A stretch of 40,427 nt of DNA, taken from positions 1-40,427 of the forward strand of contig JAKBZO010000005.1 of NCBI GenBank assembly GCA_021839985.1, written 5' to 3'. Below are positions 18,369-27,153 of this stretch, in pieces (within the stretch, counting starts at the first letter, position 1; each line of letters begins with the position of its first letter). The notes under the pieces are model-generated. The model saw only the letters and a list, made by a program, of their open reading frames with translations. It was not told the DNA's origin and did not search any database. The position numbers were made by a program, and so were the translations under genes. The stretch is from a bacterium. Its GTDB lineage: Bacteria; Patescibacteriota; Minisyncoccia; Phycocordibacterales; SBAW01.

Positions 18369-21300
18369 ATGGTTGCCGATTATACTAAGTGGCATAGGGA
18401 TTGGTCGCCAGGCGACCGGTCTGTTTTTTGTATGCAAAAAATTAGCGCCCCATTCAGAGAGCCGCAAGGATACACTTCTTCTCGCGACGCGAGTAGAAAA
18501 TTCGATCTATCAAACGACTATATATCTCGTCTATGTCGTTTTGGAAAAGTCGAAGGCGTGCTTATCGGAAAAGTATGGTACGTCAACGACGAGTCACTAG
18601 CAGCTTTCATTGCTCATACTGTTTCGCGGCGCGCAGAATATGCGAAGTCTCTTGCAGAGCAGCGTAAAAAAGAGTATGACGAAAACCTCAGTCGTGTGAC
18701 GAACCAGGTAGAAGCTGCCGCACAAAACGCACAAGAGAAGATAGATAATGGATCGCGTGCGCCGTTGTCTGGCCGAAAGGGACCGATGAAGATCGAAGCT
18801 GTTGTCGGGCGCTCTGCGTCAGTGGCAGGTCGGTTCAGTGCCGCTCTGGCGACTGCTTTTGTGAGCATTGCGCTCGTGGGAGTGGCATATGCGATGCCGT
18901 TCATAGCGACGCCAGCGATATCTTCGCTTGCAAGTGCGGTGCAAGGCGCTCAGTCCGCGTTCTTTTCACAGCCGCAACTAACTGATACTGGCGTATTCAG
19001 CCGAGCACTCTCTCATCTTGAAGAGTTCGGCGCAAGCGTCATCTCTTCACTTATCCGTTCGGTCGCGTCGACGACTTCTTCGCCGCAGATCGTCTATATT
19101 GCGACTTCGACGAGCGCTGTTGCTGGTGGGGTAAGCGGCAATGCGGCGCCTGCGGTAGTGTACTTGCCGTCGCCGACCATTCAAAGAACTACTATAGTGC
19201 AGGGAGGCGTAACGCAAGAAGATCTTACCGCGCAAATGCAGGCGCTTAAGAACTCAGTCCTCTCGCAGATCTTCAGTGCGGGTCCAACGCCAGGATCAGG
19301 AGGTCTCATCAATATGATCGCGGCAAGTCAGCGAGTCAACACGATTTCCAACGCCACTATCTCTGGCGCGTCTATTTCCGGTTCGAGTGTCAGTGGTGGC
19401 TCAGGCTCATTCACTTCACTTGATACCAGCGGAGTCTTGTCCGTCACGGGGACAGGAACCTCGACGATCACAAGCGATCTCAATGTGGGAAGCGGCGTGT
19501 TGTACGTCGATTCGATCAATGGCCGAGTTGGTATTGGCACGACCACTCCGTCCCAGACTTTCACGGTGAGCGGGGATGGTAATTTTACCGGCGTTCTTAC
19601 TGCAGCAAACCTCACCGCATCAGGCGGACTTACCCTTACCGGTCTCGCAAAGAATTCGGTGCTTGCATCCGATGCAACGGGCGCTATCACAGCAACGAGC
19701 ACGCCTTATGTCGCAGCTATCGTTGCGACATCCACATCGGCAACATCAACTCTCGCGGGCGGTTTCGCTGTTGGCGGCGATCAACTTCTCGTCCAACAAG
19801 CGACGGGATATATTGGCATCGGCACGACCTCACCATTCGCACTGCTCTCAGTGAACGGCAGCGGCTTCTTCGGCGGCAGCATGACCGCCACCGACCTCAC
19901 CGCGACCGGCACGGTCACTGCGGTGAACATCCTCGCGACCGGTTCGACCACGCTGCAGAACTTCACGGGCATGAATGCTACGACAACGAACGCCACCACC
20001 ACCAACTTCAACGCCACCGACCTTGTCGCCAGTGCAGCCACTTCCACTTCGCTCTATGCCTCGGTCGCGCACTTTGCCTCAAGCGTCTTCGATTCCTTCA
20101 CCGCCACCCTCGCCACTATCGCCGGTCTCAACGTCACGAACTCCACCACGACCAATGCGACGTCGACCAATTCATACAGCAGCACGCTCGAAGCAGGCGC
20201 TGCATTATTCGGAGGGACCGCAACCTCTTCATTCGCTTCAAACGGTGCGCTGACGCTCTCGCAAGCACTTGCCGAGACGTCTGGCGGTACCGGTCAAAAT
20301 TCGTACACGCTTGGAGATATGCTCTATGGCTCTGGCACCAACACGCTCGCTAAACTGGCAGGCAACACGTCGACCGTACAAAAATTCCTCTCGATGACCG
20401 GCGACGGCACCAATGCCGGTGCGCCATCGTGGCAGGTGTTGCCGGTGTCTGGCACGTTGTCCTACTATTTCTATGGCCTCCAGGCAACCTCTTCTCCGGC
20501 ATATCTTTTGATGCAGTCGGCCGCGACCTCTTCAGAGGTCATAAATACCTATTCGGGCCTTACATCAACAACGCTTATTCAGAATTGGATAACGCCGACT
20601 GGCTTCCCAGCACTTTCATTCATCCCAGCAGGCGAGTATGAATTCCATATACACGCCTCTCAGACAGCCGGTACGGCGGGCACCTTGTATGCCGAATTCT
20701 GGGAAGTAGATTCAACTGGCAAGGACATCGCGAAGATCGGCACATCAGAATCTTCATCGGCGCTTCCGGGCACTGAAACCGAGTACCGGCTGTTCTTCTC
20801 GAATCCCAACACCTACACCATGGCATCGACTGCCTCGCGTATCGTCGCGAAGGTCTACTTCACCTATGTGGGCGGGACCGACACCGTGAATCTCTACTTG
20901 GGCGGTACCGCTGATTCGCATATCACGCTTCCGAGCAACACGGTCGACGCAACGAACTTCGTGCCCTATGTCGGTGCGACAAAGAATCTCGATCTCGGCT
21001 TGTTCAATGCGTCGTCGACAGAGTTCACCACCTCCGGCACGACCTATCTCGCGACAGCGGGCGGCAACGTCGGAGTGGGCACGACTTCTCCATGGCGCTC
21101 TCTCTCAGTGAGTGGTTCGTCGGATCTTGGCGTGAACGCGCTTGCCGGTTCCTTTACCGCTACCTCGACGGCAACATCGACCTTTGCCGGTCCGATCTCA
21201 TCTCCATCAGGTAACCTCATCATCAGCTCTTTCGATGGTGGCAACAAACTCCTCCTCAATCCATACGGCAATGCGGTCGGTATCAACACACTCAACCCGA

Positions 21301-24300
21301 CTTACCAGCTCGACGTGAACGGTACGGGGCGATTTGGTGGTACGCTCAATTTGGCAACGGCACTTTCTTGTACGGGTTCGCAAGCACTTCAGACCGATGC
21401 TTCCGGCAATGTGTCCTGTGGAAATCTTTCTGGCGTCTCCACTATCGCGGGCGCAGCCGGTTGGGTGACGAATAATGTTGGACAGATCACGCTCGCGACC
21501 ACGACCGATCAAGTCGGCATCGGCGCAACGACGACGCCCTATGCGAAGCTCTCGGTTATATCGGGGAGTACAGGCACTACGACACTCGCTCTCGTGCCGT
21601 CTCCGTCGGCAACCGCTCATATCTTTGACATCTACGACAACTTCGGCAACCTCGCATCAGTATTTACCGCGGACGGACACTTCGGCATCGGTACGACTTC
21701 GCCAATGTCGCAGCTCGCGATCAGTAGTTCTTTGACCGGCCCGTCCGACGTGTCGCTCACGTTCGCCGACACATACAGTGGCGTTAATGGTTACGTTGGT
21801 GTCGACAATGGTGACTCGGCGATCGATCTCGGTTCATACACGGCAAGTGACGTACGCCTTGAGACGCATGGTACTGAACGTCTGCGTGTGCTTGGCACCA
21901 ACGGTTATATCGGCATTGCCTCAACATCGCCGTGGGGTCTGCTTTCGATCAACGCGAACGGCAATATCACCCCGGGTACGCCCGAATTCGTCGTCGGCTC
22001 ATCAACGGTGACCGACTTTATCGTAAGTAATGGCGGCAACGTCGGAGTGGGCACGACCTCGCCCTTCGCACTGCTCTCAGTGAACGGTAGCGGCTTCTTC
22101 GGCGGCAGCGTGACCGCGACCAACCTCACCGCCACCGGCACGGTCACTGCGGTGAGCATCCTCGCGACCGGTTCGACCACGCTGCAGAACTTCACCGGCG
22201 TGAATGCAACGACAACGAACGCCACCACCACCAATGCATACGAGTCGAACCTGGTAGCAGTGAACGCAACATCGACCAACCTTTATGCCTCGGTCGCGCA
22301 CTTTGCCTCAAGCATCTTCGATTCCTTCACCGCCACCCTTGCTACCATCACCGGACTTAACGTCACGAACTCCACCACGACGAATGCGACGTCGACCAAT
22401 GCATACAGCAGCACGCTCGCAGCAGGCACTGCATCATTCGGAGGGACCGCAACCTCTTCATTCGCTTCAAACGGTGCGCTCACGCTGGCAGGCCCATTGA
22501 ATGGCCCGCTTCAGGCGAACAACGGACTCGTCTCAGCGACAACGTCAGTGGGCGTTCTGTATGGCGGCACGGGCCTTACCGTTGCGCCGACCTACGGCCA
22601 ACTTCTCGTCGGCAATGCCACCGGCGGCTACGCGCTCACCGCGACATCAAGCCTCGGCCTCCCGACCTTCGGCACGCTCGCTGCCACCTATCCGCTTCAA
22701 TATGACGGCACGGGCACCTTCTCGCTTGCTTTCGGCACCACGACCTCCAACGCCTGGGCAGGCACGCAGACCTTCACCAATGCACCGACACTCAGCAACT
22801 TCACCGGCCTCGTCGCGGCAAACGGGGGAGTGACCTATGCGACCGCGACCACCACGCTCGTCGCCGGTACGAACCTCACCTTCTCAGGCGGCACCCCGGT
22901 CGTTCTCGGCTCATCGCCGATCACGCTCAACGTAGCCAGCTCGGGCAATGTCGCCACCTCGTCGGCCGAGACCGCCGGACAGCTTCCGTACTGGACCACT
23001 ACATCGGGAACTCCTGCTAAGCTCGGCAGCATCGCCACTTCCTCGCTCACGCTCGGCCTCGGTCTGAATTACTCGGGCACACTCGGTTCGCTTGTGGGCG
23101 GCACCTCCGGCAACTTCACGCTCGCGACCTCCTCACTCTTCACGGGAGCGCTCGGTCAGGCTGCATACTTCAACGGCGCGAACGCTCTCACGGCTACCTC
23201 CTCGCTCTTCTTTGCAACGAGTGGCAACGTCGGCATCGGGACGACCACCCCCGGCTCGCTCTTTGCAATACAAGGCATCGCAAACTTCACCACGGCGACG
23301 AGTACCCTCTATTCTTCAGGCGGCATCAACCTCACGAGCGGCTGCTTCGCGATTGCGGGCGTCTGTATCACTGGCACTGGCGGGGGAGGCGGCACGACGC
23401 TCACCGGCCTGCAGGTAAATGATGCGACCAACACCGGCGCCACCCTTCCCAGCAACCTCTACACCTCCCAAACCGCCGTCATCGGCAACACCATCTACCT
23501 CTTCGGCGGGTACAACGGCAGCGCCGTCACCAACGTCATATATAGCGCCCCCGTCTCTAACCCCACCAGCTGGACCAACACCGGCGCCACCCTCCCCGGC
23601 AACCTCGACAGCTCCCAAATCGCCGTCATCGGCAACACCATCTACCTCTTCGGCGGGTACAACGGCAGCGCCACCACCAACGTCATATATAGCGCCCCCG
23701 TCTCTAACCCCACCAGCTGGACCAACACCGGCGCCACCCTCCCCGGCAACCTCGACAGCTCCCAAATCGCCGTCATCGGCAACACCATCTACCTATTCGG
23801 CGGGAGCAACGGCAGCGCCGCCACCAACGTCATATATAGCGCCCCCATCTACTCCAGCAACCCTTCAAACCTCGCCTACAACAACTCGTGGAAAGTCGAT
23901 GGCAATGGCGTGAACTCTGGCGGCGTGAATGTCGGCACTCAGGGTCAGCTCCCGTTCTACAATGCCGCCGGCACTACGCTCTCCGCCACCTCCTCGATCT
24001 TCCTCGCGCAGAGCGGCTACGTCGGCATCGGCACGACCACGCCGAACTGGCTCCTGCAAGTCGCTGGCACACGCCCATCGCTCGCACTTACGGACACCTC
24101 AGCGGGTACGAATCTGAAGCACTGGCTCTTCTCCTCAATGGGAGGAAACCTCTACATCGGCACTTCGACCGATGCGTATGCCACCAGCACGCCATCGGCG
24201 CTCACGATATTGAACAACGGCAACGTCGGCATCGGCACGGCGAGTCCGACACAGAAGCTTGAGGTATCCAGCGTAGGTGGCAGTTATCCACAGGTGAAAA

Positions 24301-26267
24301 TCGACAACACTAGCGCCGGTGGCTCGGCGGGTATGCGGCTCTCCGGTAACAACGGCAGCTCGGTATGGGATGTCGCCTCAAACTGGTCCGGCTCGAACAA
24401 CGAGTTTACCGTCCTCTACAATTCCACGACGAGCGTGATCACCGCATTAACAAATGGCAACGTCGGCATCGGCACGACAGGACCGCTGACGAAGCTTGAC
24501 GTGAATGTTCCAGGTACTACGACGCTCGCGAACATTCAACAGAACTTGAGTAGCAATGGTATCGCGTTGAACGGAGGAGCCTATGGAGCCGGAAATTATT
24601 TGCCGGGTCTTATCTGGTATACCGGCGACCAGGTGAAGCCCAAGGCGGGAGTATGGGCTCAAGAGACCGCGAATGGTTCGTACCTCGACTTCGGTACGTC
24701 GAATAATTATGGTATTGGAATCACTAATACGGCACTGGCCATAGATTATGACGGCAATGTCGGTATCGGGACGACGAGTCCTGTCGCCCCGCTCTCTGTA
24801 GTGGCCGTGTCGTCGGCAACTTCGACGATCACTGTCGGTCGGAGCGAGGTAGGTAGCGAGTCGCAGATCCTCATGTACGGCGGCCTTGGCGGGCATAATT
24901 ATTCGATTACAAACAACAATTTCGTCGACGGGCTCGAGTTTACGCCTTCGACGGCTATAGCCGGCACGGCATTTACCACACCGACACTCGAACTCCTCGG
25001 CAACGGCAACGTCGGCATCGGGACGACGAGTCCGGCGACCTTGCTCGAAGCGGGCGGTTCGACGGCGAACGTGACCTTCGACGGGTATAAGAACTGCACC
25101 GGATTCACGAGCAACGCCAACGGCCTCCTCGCCTGCACCGCATCCGACGAACGCTTGAAGCAAGACATCACGCCGCTTGATAGCGTGGCTACGCTTGCGG
25201 GCATCGATGCACTCAACCCGGTCTCGTTCTATTGGGATCCAGAAACGCAGCGCGGGCCGAGAGAGCAGTTCGGCTTCATCGCCCAGCAAGTGCAGCAGGT
25301 GTTCCCGAACCTGGTCGCCACGAGCTCGCCGACGAGCCTTACGCCTGACGGCACGCTCTCGCTTGACTACAACGGCCTCATCGCGCCGGCAGTCCTTGCG
25401 ATCCAGGAGCTCCACCTCGATCTCAATGCCATTGCGTCGGCGGCCGCATCGTCGACGCCGGAGTCTCAGAGCTTCGCATCGTCGTTCTTCAGCAACCTTT
25501 TCGCGAAACTCGTGCAGTGGTTCGCGGATGCGACGAACGGCATCGGCAAGTTCTTTGCCGGTGAGGTGCACACGAAGGAGATGTGCGTGGCGAAGTCCGA
25601 CGGTACGGAAGCCTGCCTCAATGGCGATGAACTTGCAGCGCTCATGGCGGGCCAGACGACCTCATCGTCAACCACTTCTTCGACCTCAACTTCGACCTCA
25701 ACTTCGACAACGACCTCGACAACGACCTCATCGACGAGCACGTCGACGCCGCCGGTCATTTCAGTGAATGGTGCGGATCCGGCGGAGATTACGGTCGGTG
25801 ACAGCTATGTCGATCTTGGCGCGACGATCACCGGTCCGTCAAGCGACCTCAATCTCGGCATCTCTGCGATCGTCAACGGCGGCGCGACGACCACGGTCGA
25901 TCAGATTCACATCGACACTTCCACCGCAGGAACGTCGACGATCGAGTATGTCGTTGTCGACCAAAACGGACTCATGGGAACAGCGACGCGCACGGTGGTC
26001 GTGAATCCGGTAACGCCCGCGCCGGCACCGACCACATATTCGATCATCGCATCGGTCTCGGGTACTGGTATCGGCGCTATCTCGCCGACCGGCACGACGA
26101 CGGTGACGAGCGGCAACACACAGCAATACACCGTCACGCCGGACGCATCGTCGACCATCAGCGCGCTCATCGTTGACGGCGCATCGGTGGCGACCAGTAC
26201 GACCTACACCTTCTCTAACGTAACCGCGAACCACACGATCGACGCCGAGTTCACCCCGCTGCCATAA
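18369..26267 (+). CDS. Giant (~2,630 aa) surface protein: N-terminal HTH, TM, tail-fibre repeats, Kelch repeats, Peptidase_S74 chaperone, T/S linker, Ig-like and bacterial-repeat domains
   Basis: AGGAGG 5 nt before ATG 18369. HTH YTSSRDASRKFDLSNDYISRLCRFGKVEGVLIGKVWYV; TM ALATAFVSIALVGVAYAMPFI; ~14 copies of VGIGTTSPxxxLxVxG; 3 Kelch-like units; DERLKQDITPL...REQFGFIAQQVQQVFP (S74). Confidence 0.85.
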   Translation: MVADYTKWHRDWSPGDRSVFCMQKISAPFREPQGYTSSRDASRKFDLSNDYISRLCRFGKVEGVLIGKVWYVNDESLAAFIAHTVSRRAEYAKSLAEQRKKEYDENLSRVTNQVEAAAQNAQEKIDNGSRAPLSGRKGPMKIEAVVGRSASVAGRFSAALATAFVSIALVGVAYAMPFIATPAISSLASAVQGAQSAFFSQPQLTDTGVFSRALSHLEEFGASVISSLIRSVASTTSSPQIVYIATSTSAVAGGVSGNAAPAVVYLPSPTIQRTTIVQGGVTQEDLTAQMQALKNSVLSQIFSAGPTPGSGGLINMIAASQRVNTISNATISGASISGSSVSGGSGSFTSLDTSGVLSVTGTGTSTITSDLNVGSGVLYVDSINGRVGIGTTTPSQTFTVSGDGNFTGVLTAANLTASGGLTLTGLAKNSVLASDATGAITATSTPYVAAIVATSTSATSTLAGGFAVGGDQLLVQQATGYIGIGTTSPFALLSVNGSGFFGGSMTATDLTATGTVTAVNILATGSTTLQNFTGMNATTTNATTTNFNATDLVASAATSTSLYASVAHFASSVFDSFTATLATIAGLNVTNSTTTNATSTNSYSSTLEAGAALFGGTATSSFASNGALTLSQALAETSGGTGQNSYTLGDMLYGSGTNTLAKLAGNTSTVQKFLSMTGDGTNAGAPSWQVLPVSGTLSYYFYGLQATSSPAYLLMQSAATSSEVINTYSGLTSTTLIQNWITPTGFPALSFIPAGEYEFHIHASQTAGTAGTLYAEFWEVDSTGKDIAKIGTSESSSALPGTETEYRLFFSNPNTYTMASTASRIVAKVYFTYVGGTDTVNLYLGGTADSHITLPSNTVDATNFVPYVGATKNLDLGLFNASSTEFTTSGTTYLATAGGNVGVGTTSPWRSLSVSGSSDLGVNALAGSFTATSTATSTFAGPISSPSGNLIISSFDGGNKLLLNPYGNAVGINTLNPTYQLDVNGTGRFGGTLNLATALSCTGSQALQTDASGNVSCGNLSGVSTIAGAAGWVTNNVGQITLATTTDQVGIGATTTPYAKLSVISGSTGTTTLALVPSPSATAHIFDIYDNFGNLASVFTADGHFGIGTTSPMSQLAISSSLTGPSDVSLTFADTYSGVNGYVGVDNGDSAIDLGSYTASDVRLETHGTERLRVLGTNGYIGIASTSPWGLLSINANGNITPGTPEFVVGSSTVTDFIVSNGGNVGVGTTSPFALLSVNGSGFFGGSVTATNLTATGTVTAVSILATGSTTLQNFTGVNATTTNATTTNAYESNLVAVNATSTNLYASVAHFASSIFDSFTATLATITGLNVTNSTTTNATSTNAYSSTLAAGTASFGGTATSSFASNGALTLAGPLNGPLQANNGLVSATTSVGVLYGGTGLTVAPTYGQLLVGNATGGYALTATSSLGLPTFGTLAATYPLQYDGTGTFSLAFGTTTSNAWAGTQTFTNAPTLSNFTGLVAANGGVTYATATTTLVAGTNLTFSGGTPVVLGSSPITLNVASSGNVATSSAETAGQLPYWTTTSGTPAKLGSIATSSLTLGLGLNYSGTLGSLVGGTSGNFTLATSSLFTGALGQAAYFNGANALTATSSLFFATSGNVGIGTTTPGSLFAIQGIANFTTATSTLYSSGGINLTSGCFAIAGVCITGTGGGGGTTLTGLQVNDATNTGATLPSNLYTSQTAVIGNTIYLFGGYNGSAVTNVIYSAPVSNPTSWTNTGATLPGNLDSSQIAVIGNTIYLFGGYNGSATTNVIYSAPVSNPTSWTNTGATLPGNLDSSQIAVIGNTIYLFGGSNGSAATNVIYSAPIYSSNPSNLAYNNSWKVDGNGVNSGGVNVGTQGQLPFYNAAGTTLSATSSIFLAQSGYVGIGTTTPNWLLQVAGTRPSLALTDTSAGTNLKHWLFSSMGGNLYIGTSTDAYATSTPSALTILNNGNVGIGTASPTQKLEVSSVGGSYPQVKIDNTSAGGSAGMRLSGNNGSSVWDVASNWSGSNNEFTVLYNSTTSVITALTNGNVGIGTTGPLTKLDVNVPGTTTLANIQQNLSSNGIALNGGAYGAGNYLPGLIWYTGDQVKPKAGVWAQETANGSYLDFGTSNNYGIGITNTALAIDYDGNVGIGTTSPVAPLSVVAVSSATSTITVGRSEVGSESQILMYGGLGGHNYSITNNNFVDGLEFTPSTAIAGTAFTTPTLELLGNGNVGIGTTSPATLLEAGGSTANVTFDGYKNCTGFTSNANGLLACTASDERLKQDITPLDSVATLAGIDALNPVSFYWDPETQRGPREQFGFIAQQVQQVFPNLVATSSPTSLTPDGTLSLDYNGLIAPAVLAIQELHLDLNAIASAAASSTPESQSFASSFFSNLFAKLVQWFADATNGIGKFFAGEVHTKEMCVAKSDGTEACLNGDELAALMAGQTTSSSTTSSTSTSTSTSTTTSTTTSSTSTSTPPVISVNGADPAEITVGDSYVDLGATITGPSSDLNLGISAIVNGGATTTVDQIHIDTSTAGTSTIEYVVVDQNGLMGTATRTVVVNPVTPAPAPTTYSIIASVSGTGIGAISPTGTTTVTSGNTQQYTVTPDASSTISALIVDGASVATSTTYTFSNVTANHTIDAEFTPLP
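19819..20251 (+). repeat. Copy 1 of a ~430-bp intragenic duplication
   Basis: Near-identical to 22048-22480 at a constant 2,229-bp offset (TTCGCACTGCTCTCAGTGAACGG... to ...CAACCTCTTCATTCGCTTCAAACGGTGCGCT). Confidence 0.85.
22048..22480 (+). repeat. Copy 2 of the ~430-bp intragenic duplication
   Basis: See 19819-20251; no net indel between the copies. Confidence 0.85.
23431..23850 (+). repeat. 147-bp tandem repeat, ~2.9 copies, encoding Kelch-like units
   Basis: ACACCGGCGCCACCCT starts at 23431, 23578 and 23725 (period 147). Unit peptide TGATLPGNLDSSQIAVIGNTIYLFGGYNGSATTNVIYSAPVSNPTSWTN. Confidence 0.95.
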
Positions 26268-26285
26268 GGAAGGATAGCTACAAGG

Positions 26286-26328
26286 TTACAAGGGGCACCC
26301 TTGTGCCTAACAAGGGTGCCCCTTGTAA
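26286..26328. repeat. REP-like hairpin pair, left of transposase
   Basis: TTACAAGGGGCACCCTTGT-GCCTA-ACAAGGGTGCCCCTTGTAA, 19-bp perfect inverted repeat. Confidence 0.9.
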
Positions 26329-26378
26329 ATTGTGATATACTAAATGTCAAACAGGCCCGATCCGCTCTACCGACGCGG

Positions 26379-26408
26379 GAGGCCGAACCTTTTTAGAGGT
26401 TCGGCCTC
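26379..26408. terminator. Hairpin, likely terminator of the surface-protein gene or element structure
   Basis: GAGGCCGAACCT-TTTTAG-AGGTTCGGCCTC, perfect 12 bp. Confidence 0.6.
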
Positions 26409-26418
26409 TCTTCTTATC

Positions 26419-26437
26419 ACAAGGGTGCCCCTTGTAA
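26419..26437. repeat. Solo REP-like 19-mer just upstream of transposase
   Basis: ACAAGGGTGCCCCTTGTAA, identical to 26310-26328. Confidence 0.9.
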
Positions 26438-26452
26438 CGTATCTTACACACC

Positions 26453-27079
26453 ATGAGACGTCGTGATTATAAAGAATTCGCTCCAGGAGTTTCGTACCAT
26501 ATCTATAACCGAGGTAACGGCAAGATGGATATCTTCAGGGACGAACAGGATTACTTGAACTTTCTCAGGCGTCTTCGTATTGCGCTTGGAAAGTCGCAGG
26601 GCGCCACCTCGTCGATCCGTCTTACCCCATTCGATCCGAGTTTCTTCTCACTCATCGCATACTGCCTCATGCCGAACCATTTTCACTTCCAGATCAAGCA
26701 GTGCGGGGAAGTGCCGCTTGGAAAACTCCTACTCAAGGTGTGCACCAGCTACTCAATGTACTTTAATAAGAAATATGACCATGTCGGACATGTGTTCCAG
26801 GATCAGTTCAAAGCCGTTCCTATACAGACAGATGGTCAAGCGATCGCGCTGTCCGCGTATATCCACCAGAATCCGAAAGTCGCAAGGTTTGCAGATGCGC
26901 CCGAACAATGGGCGTACAGCAGCTACCAAGATTACATCGGCTCTCGACACGGGAATCTTATCGACCCCAGCTTCATACTCACGCAGTTTACGGATAGGAA
27001 GGCGTATAAGGCCTTTGTCGATGAAAGTTTTGAAGACATCCTTGAGTATAAGAACATCGGGAAACTTATTCTAGATTAA
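26453..27079 (+). CDS. REP-associated tyrosine transposase (RAYT, Y1_Tnp/IS200-like)
   Basis: SYHIYNRGNGKMDIFRDEQDYLNFLRRL, LIAYCLMPNHFHFQIKQ (HUH), VGHVFQDQFKAVPI, ALSAYIHQNPKVARFADAPEQWAYSSYQDY. Confidence 0.92.
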   Translation: MRRRDYKEFAPGVSYHIYNRGNGKMDIFRDEQDYLNFLRRLRIALGKSQGATSSIRLTPFDPSFFSLIAYCLMPNHFHFQIKQCGEVPLGKLLLKVCTSYSMYFNKKYDHVGHVFQDQFKAVPIQTDGQAIALSAYIHQNPKVARFADAPEQWAYSSYQDYIGSRHGNLIDPSFILTQFTDRKAYKAFVDESFEDILEYKNIGKLILD

Positions 27080-27086
27080 AGCCTGC

Positions 27087-27134
27087 CCCCAACAAGGGGC
27101 ACCCTTGTGTTCACAAGGGTGCCCCTTGTTGGGG
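27087..27134. repeat. REP-like hairpin pair, right of transposase
   Basis: CCCCAACAAGGGGCACCCTTGTG-TT-CACAAGGGTGCCCCTTGTTGGGG, 23-bp perfect inverted repeat. Confidence 0.92.
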
Positions 27135-27153
27135 ATGGTATGATGAGAGATAT

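Noticed and set aside
23431-23850. 147-bp tandem repeats as a CRISPR or satellite array
   Set aside because: Repeats are contiguous, in frame and encode Kelch-like units of the large ORF.
24447-25571. 374-aa minus-strand ORF opposite the surface protein
   Set aside because: Arg/Asp/Val-rich antisense shadow of the repeat region; no SD or domain signal.
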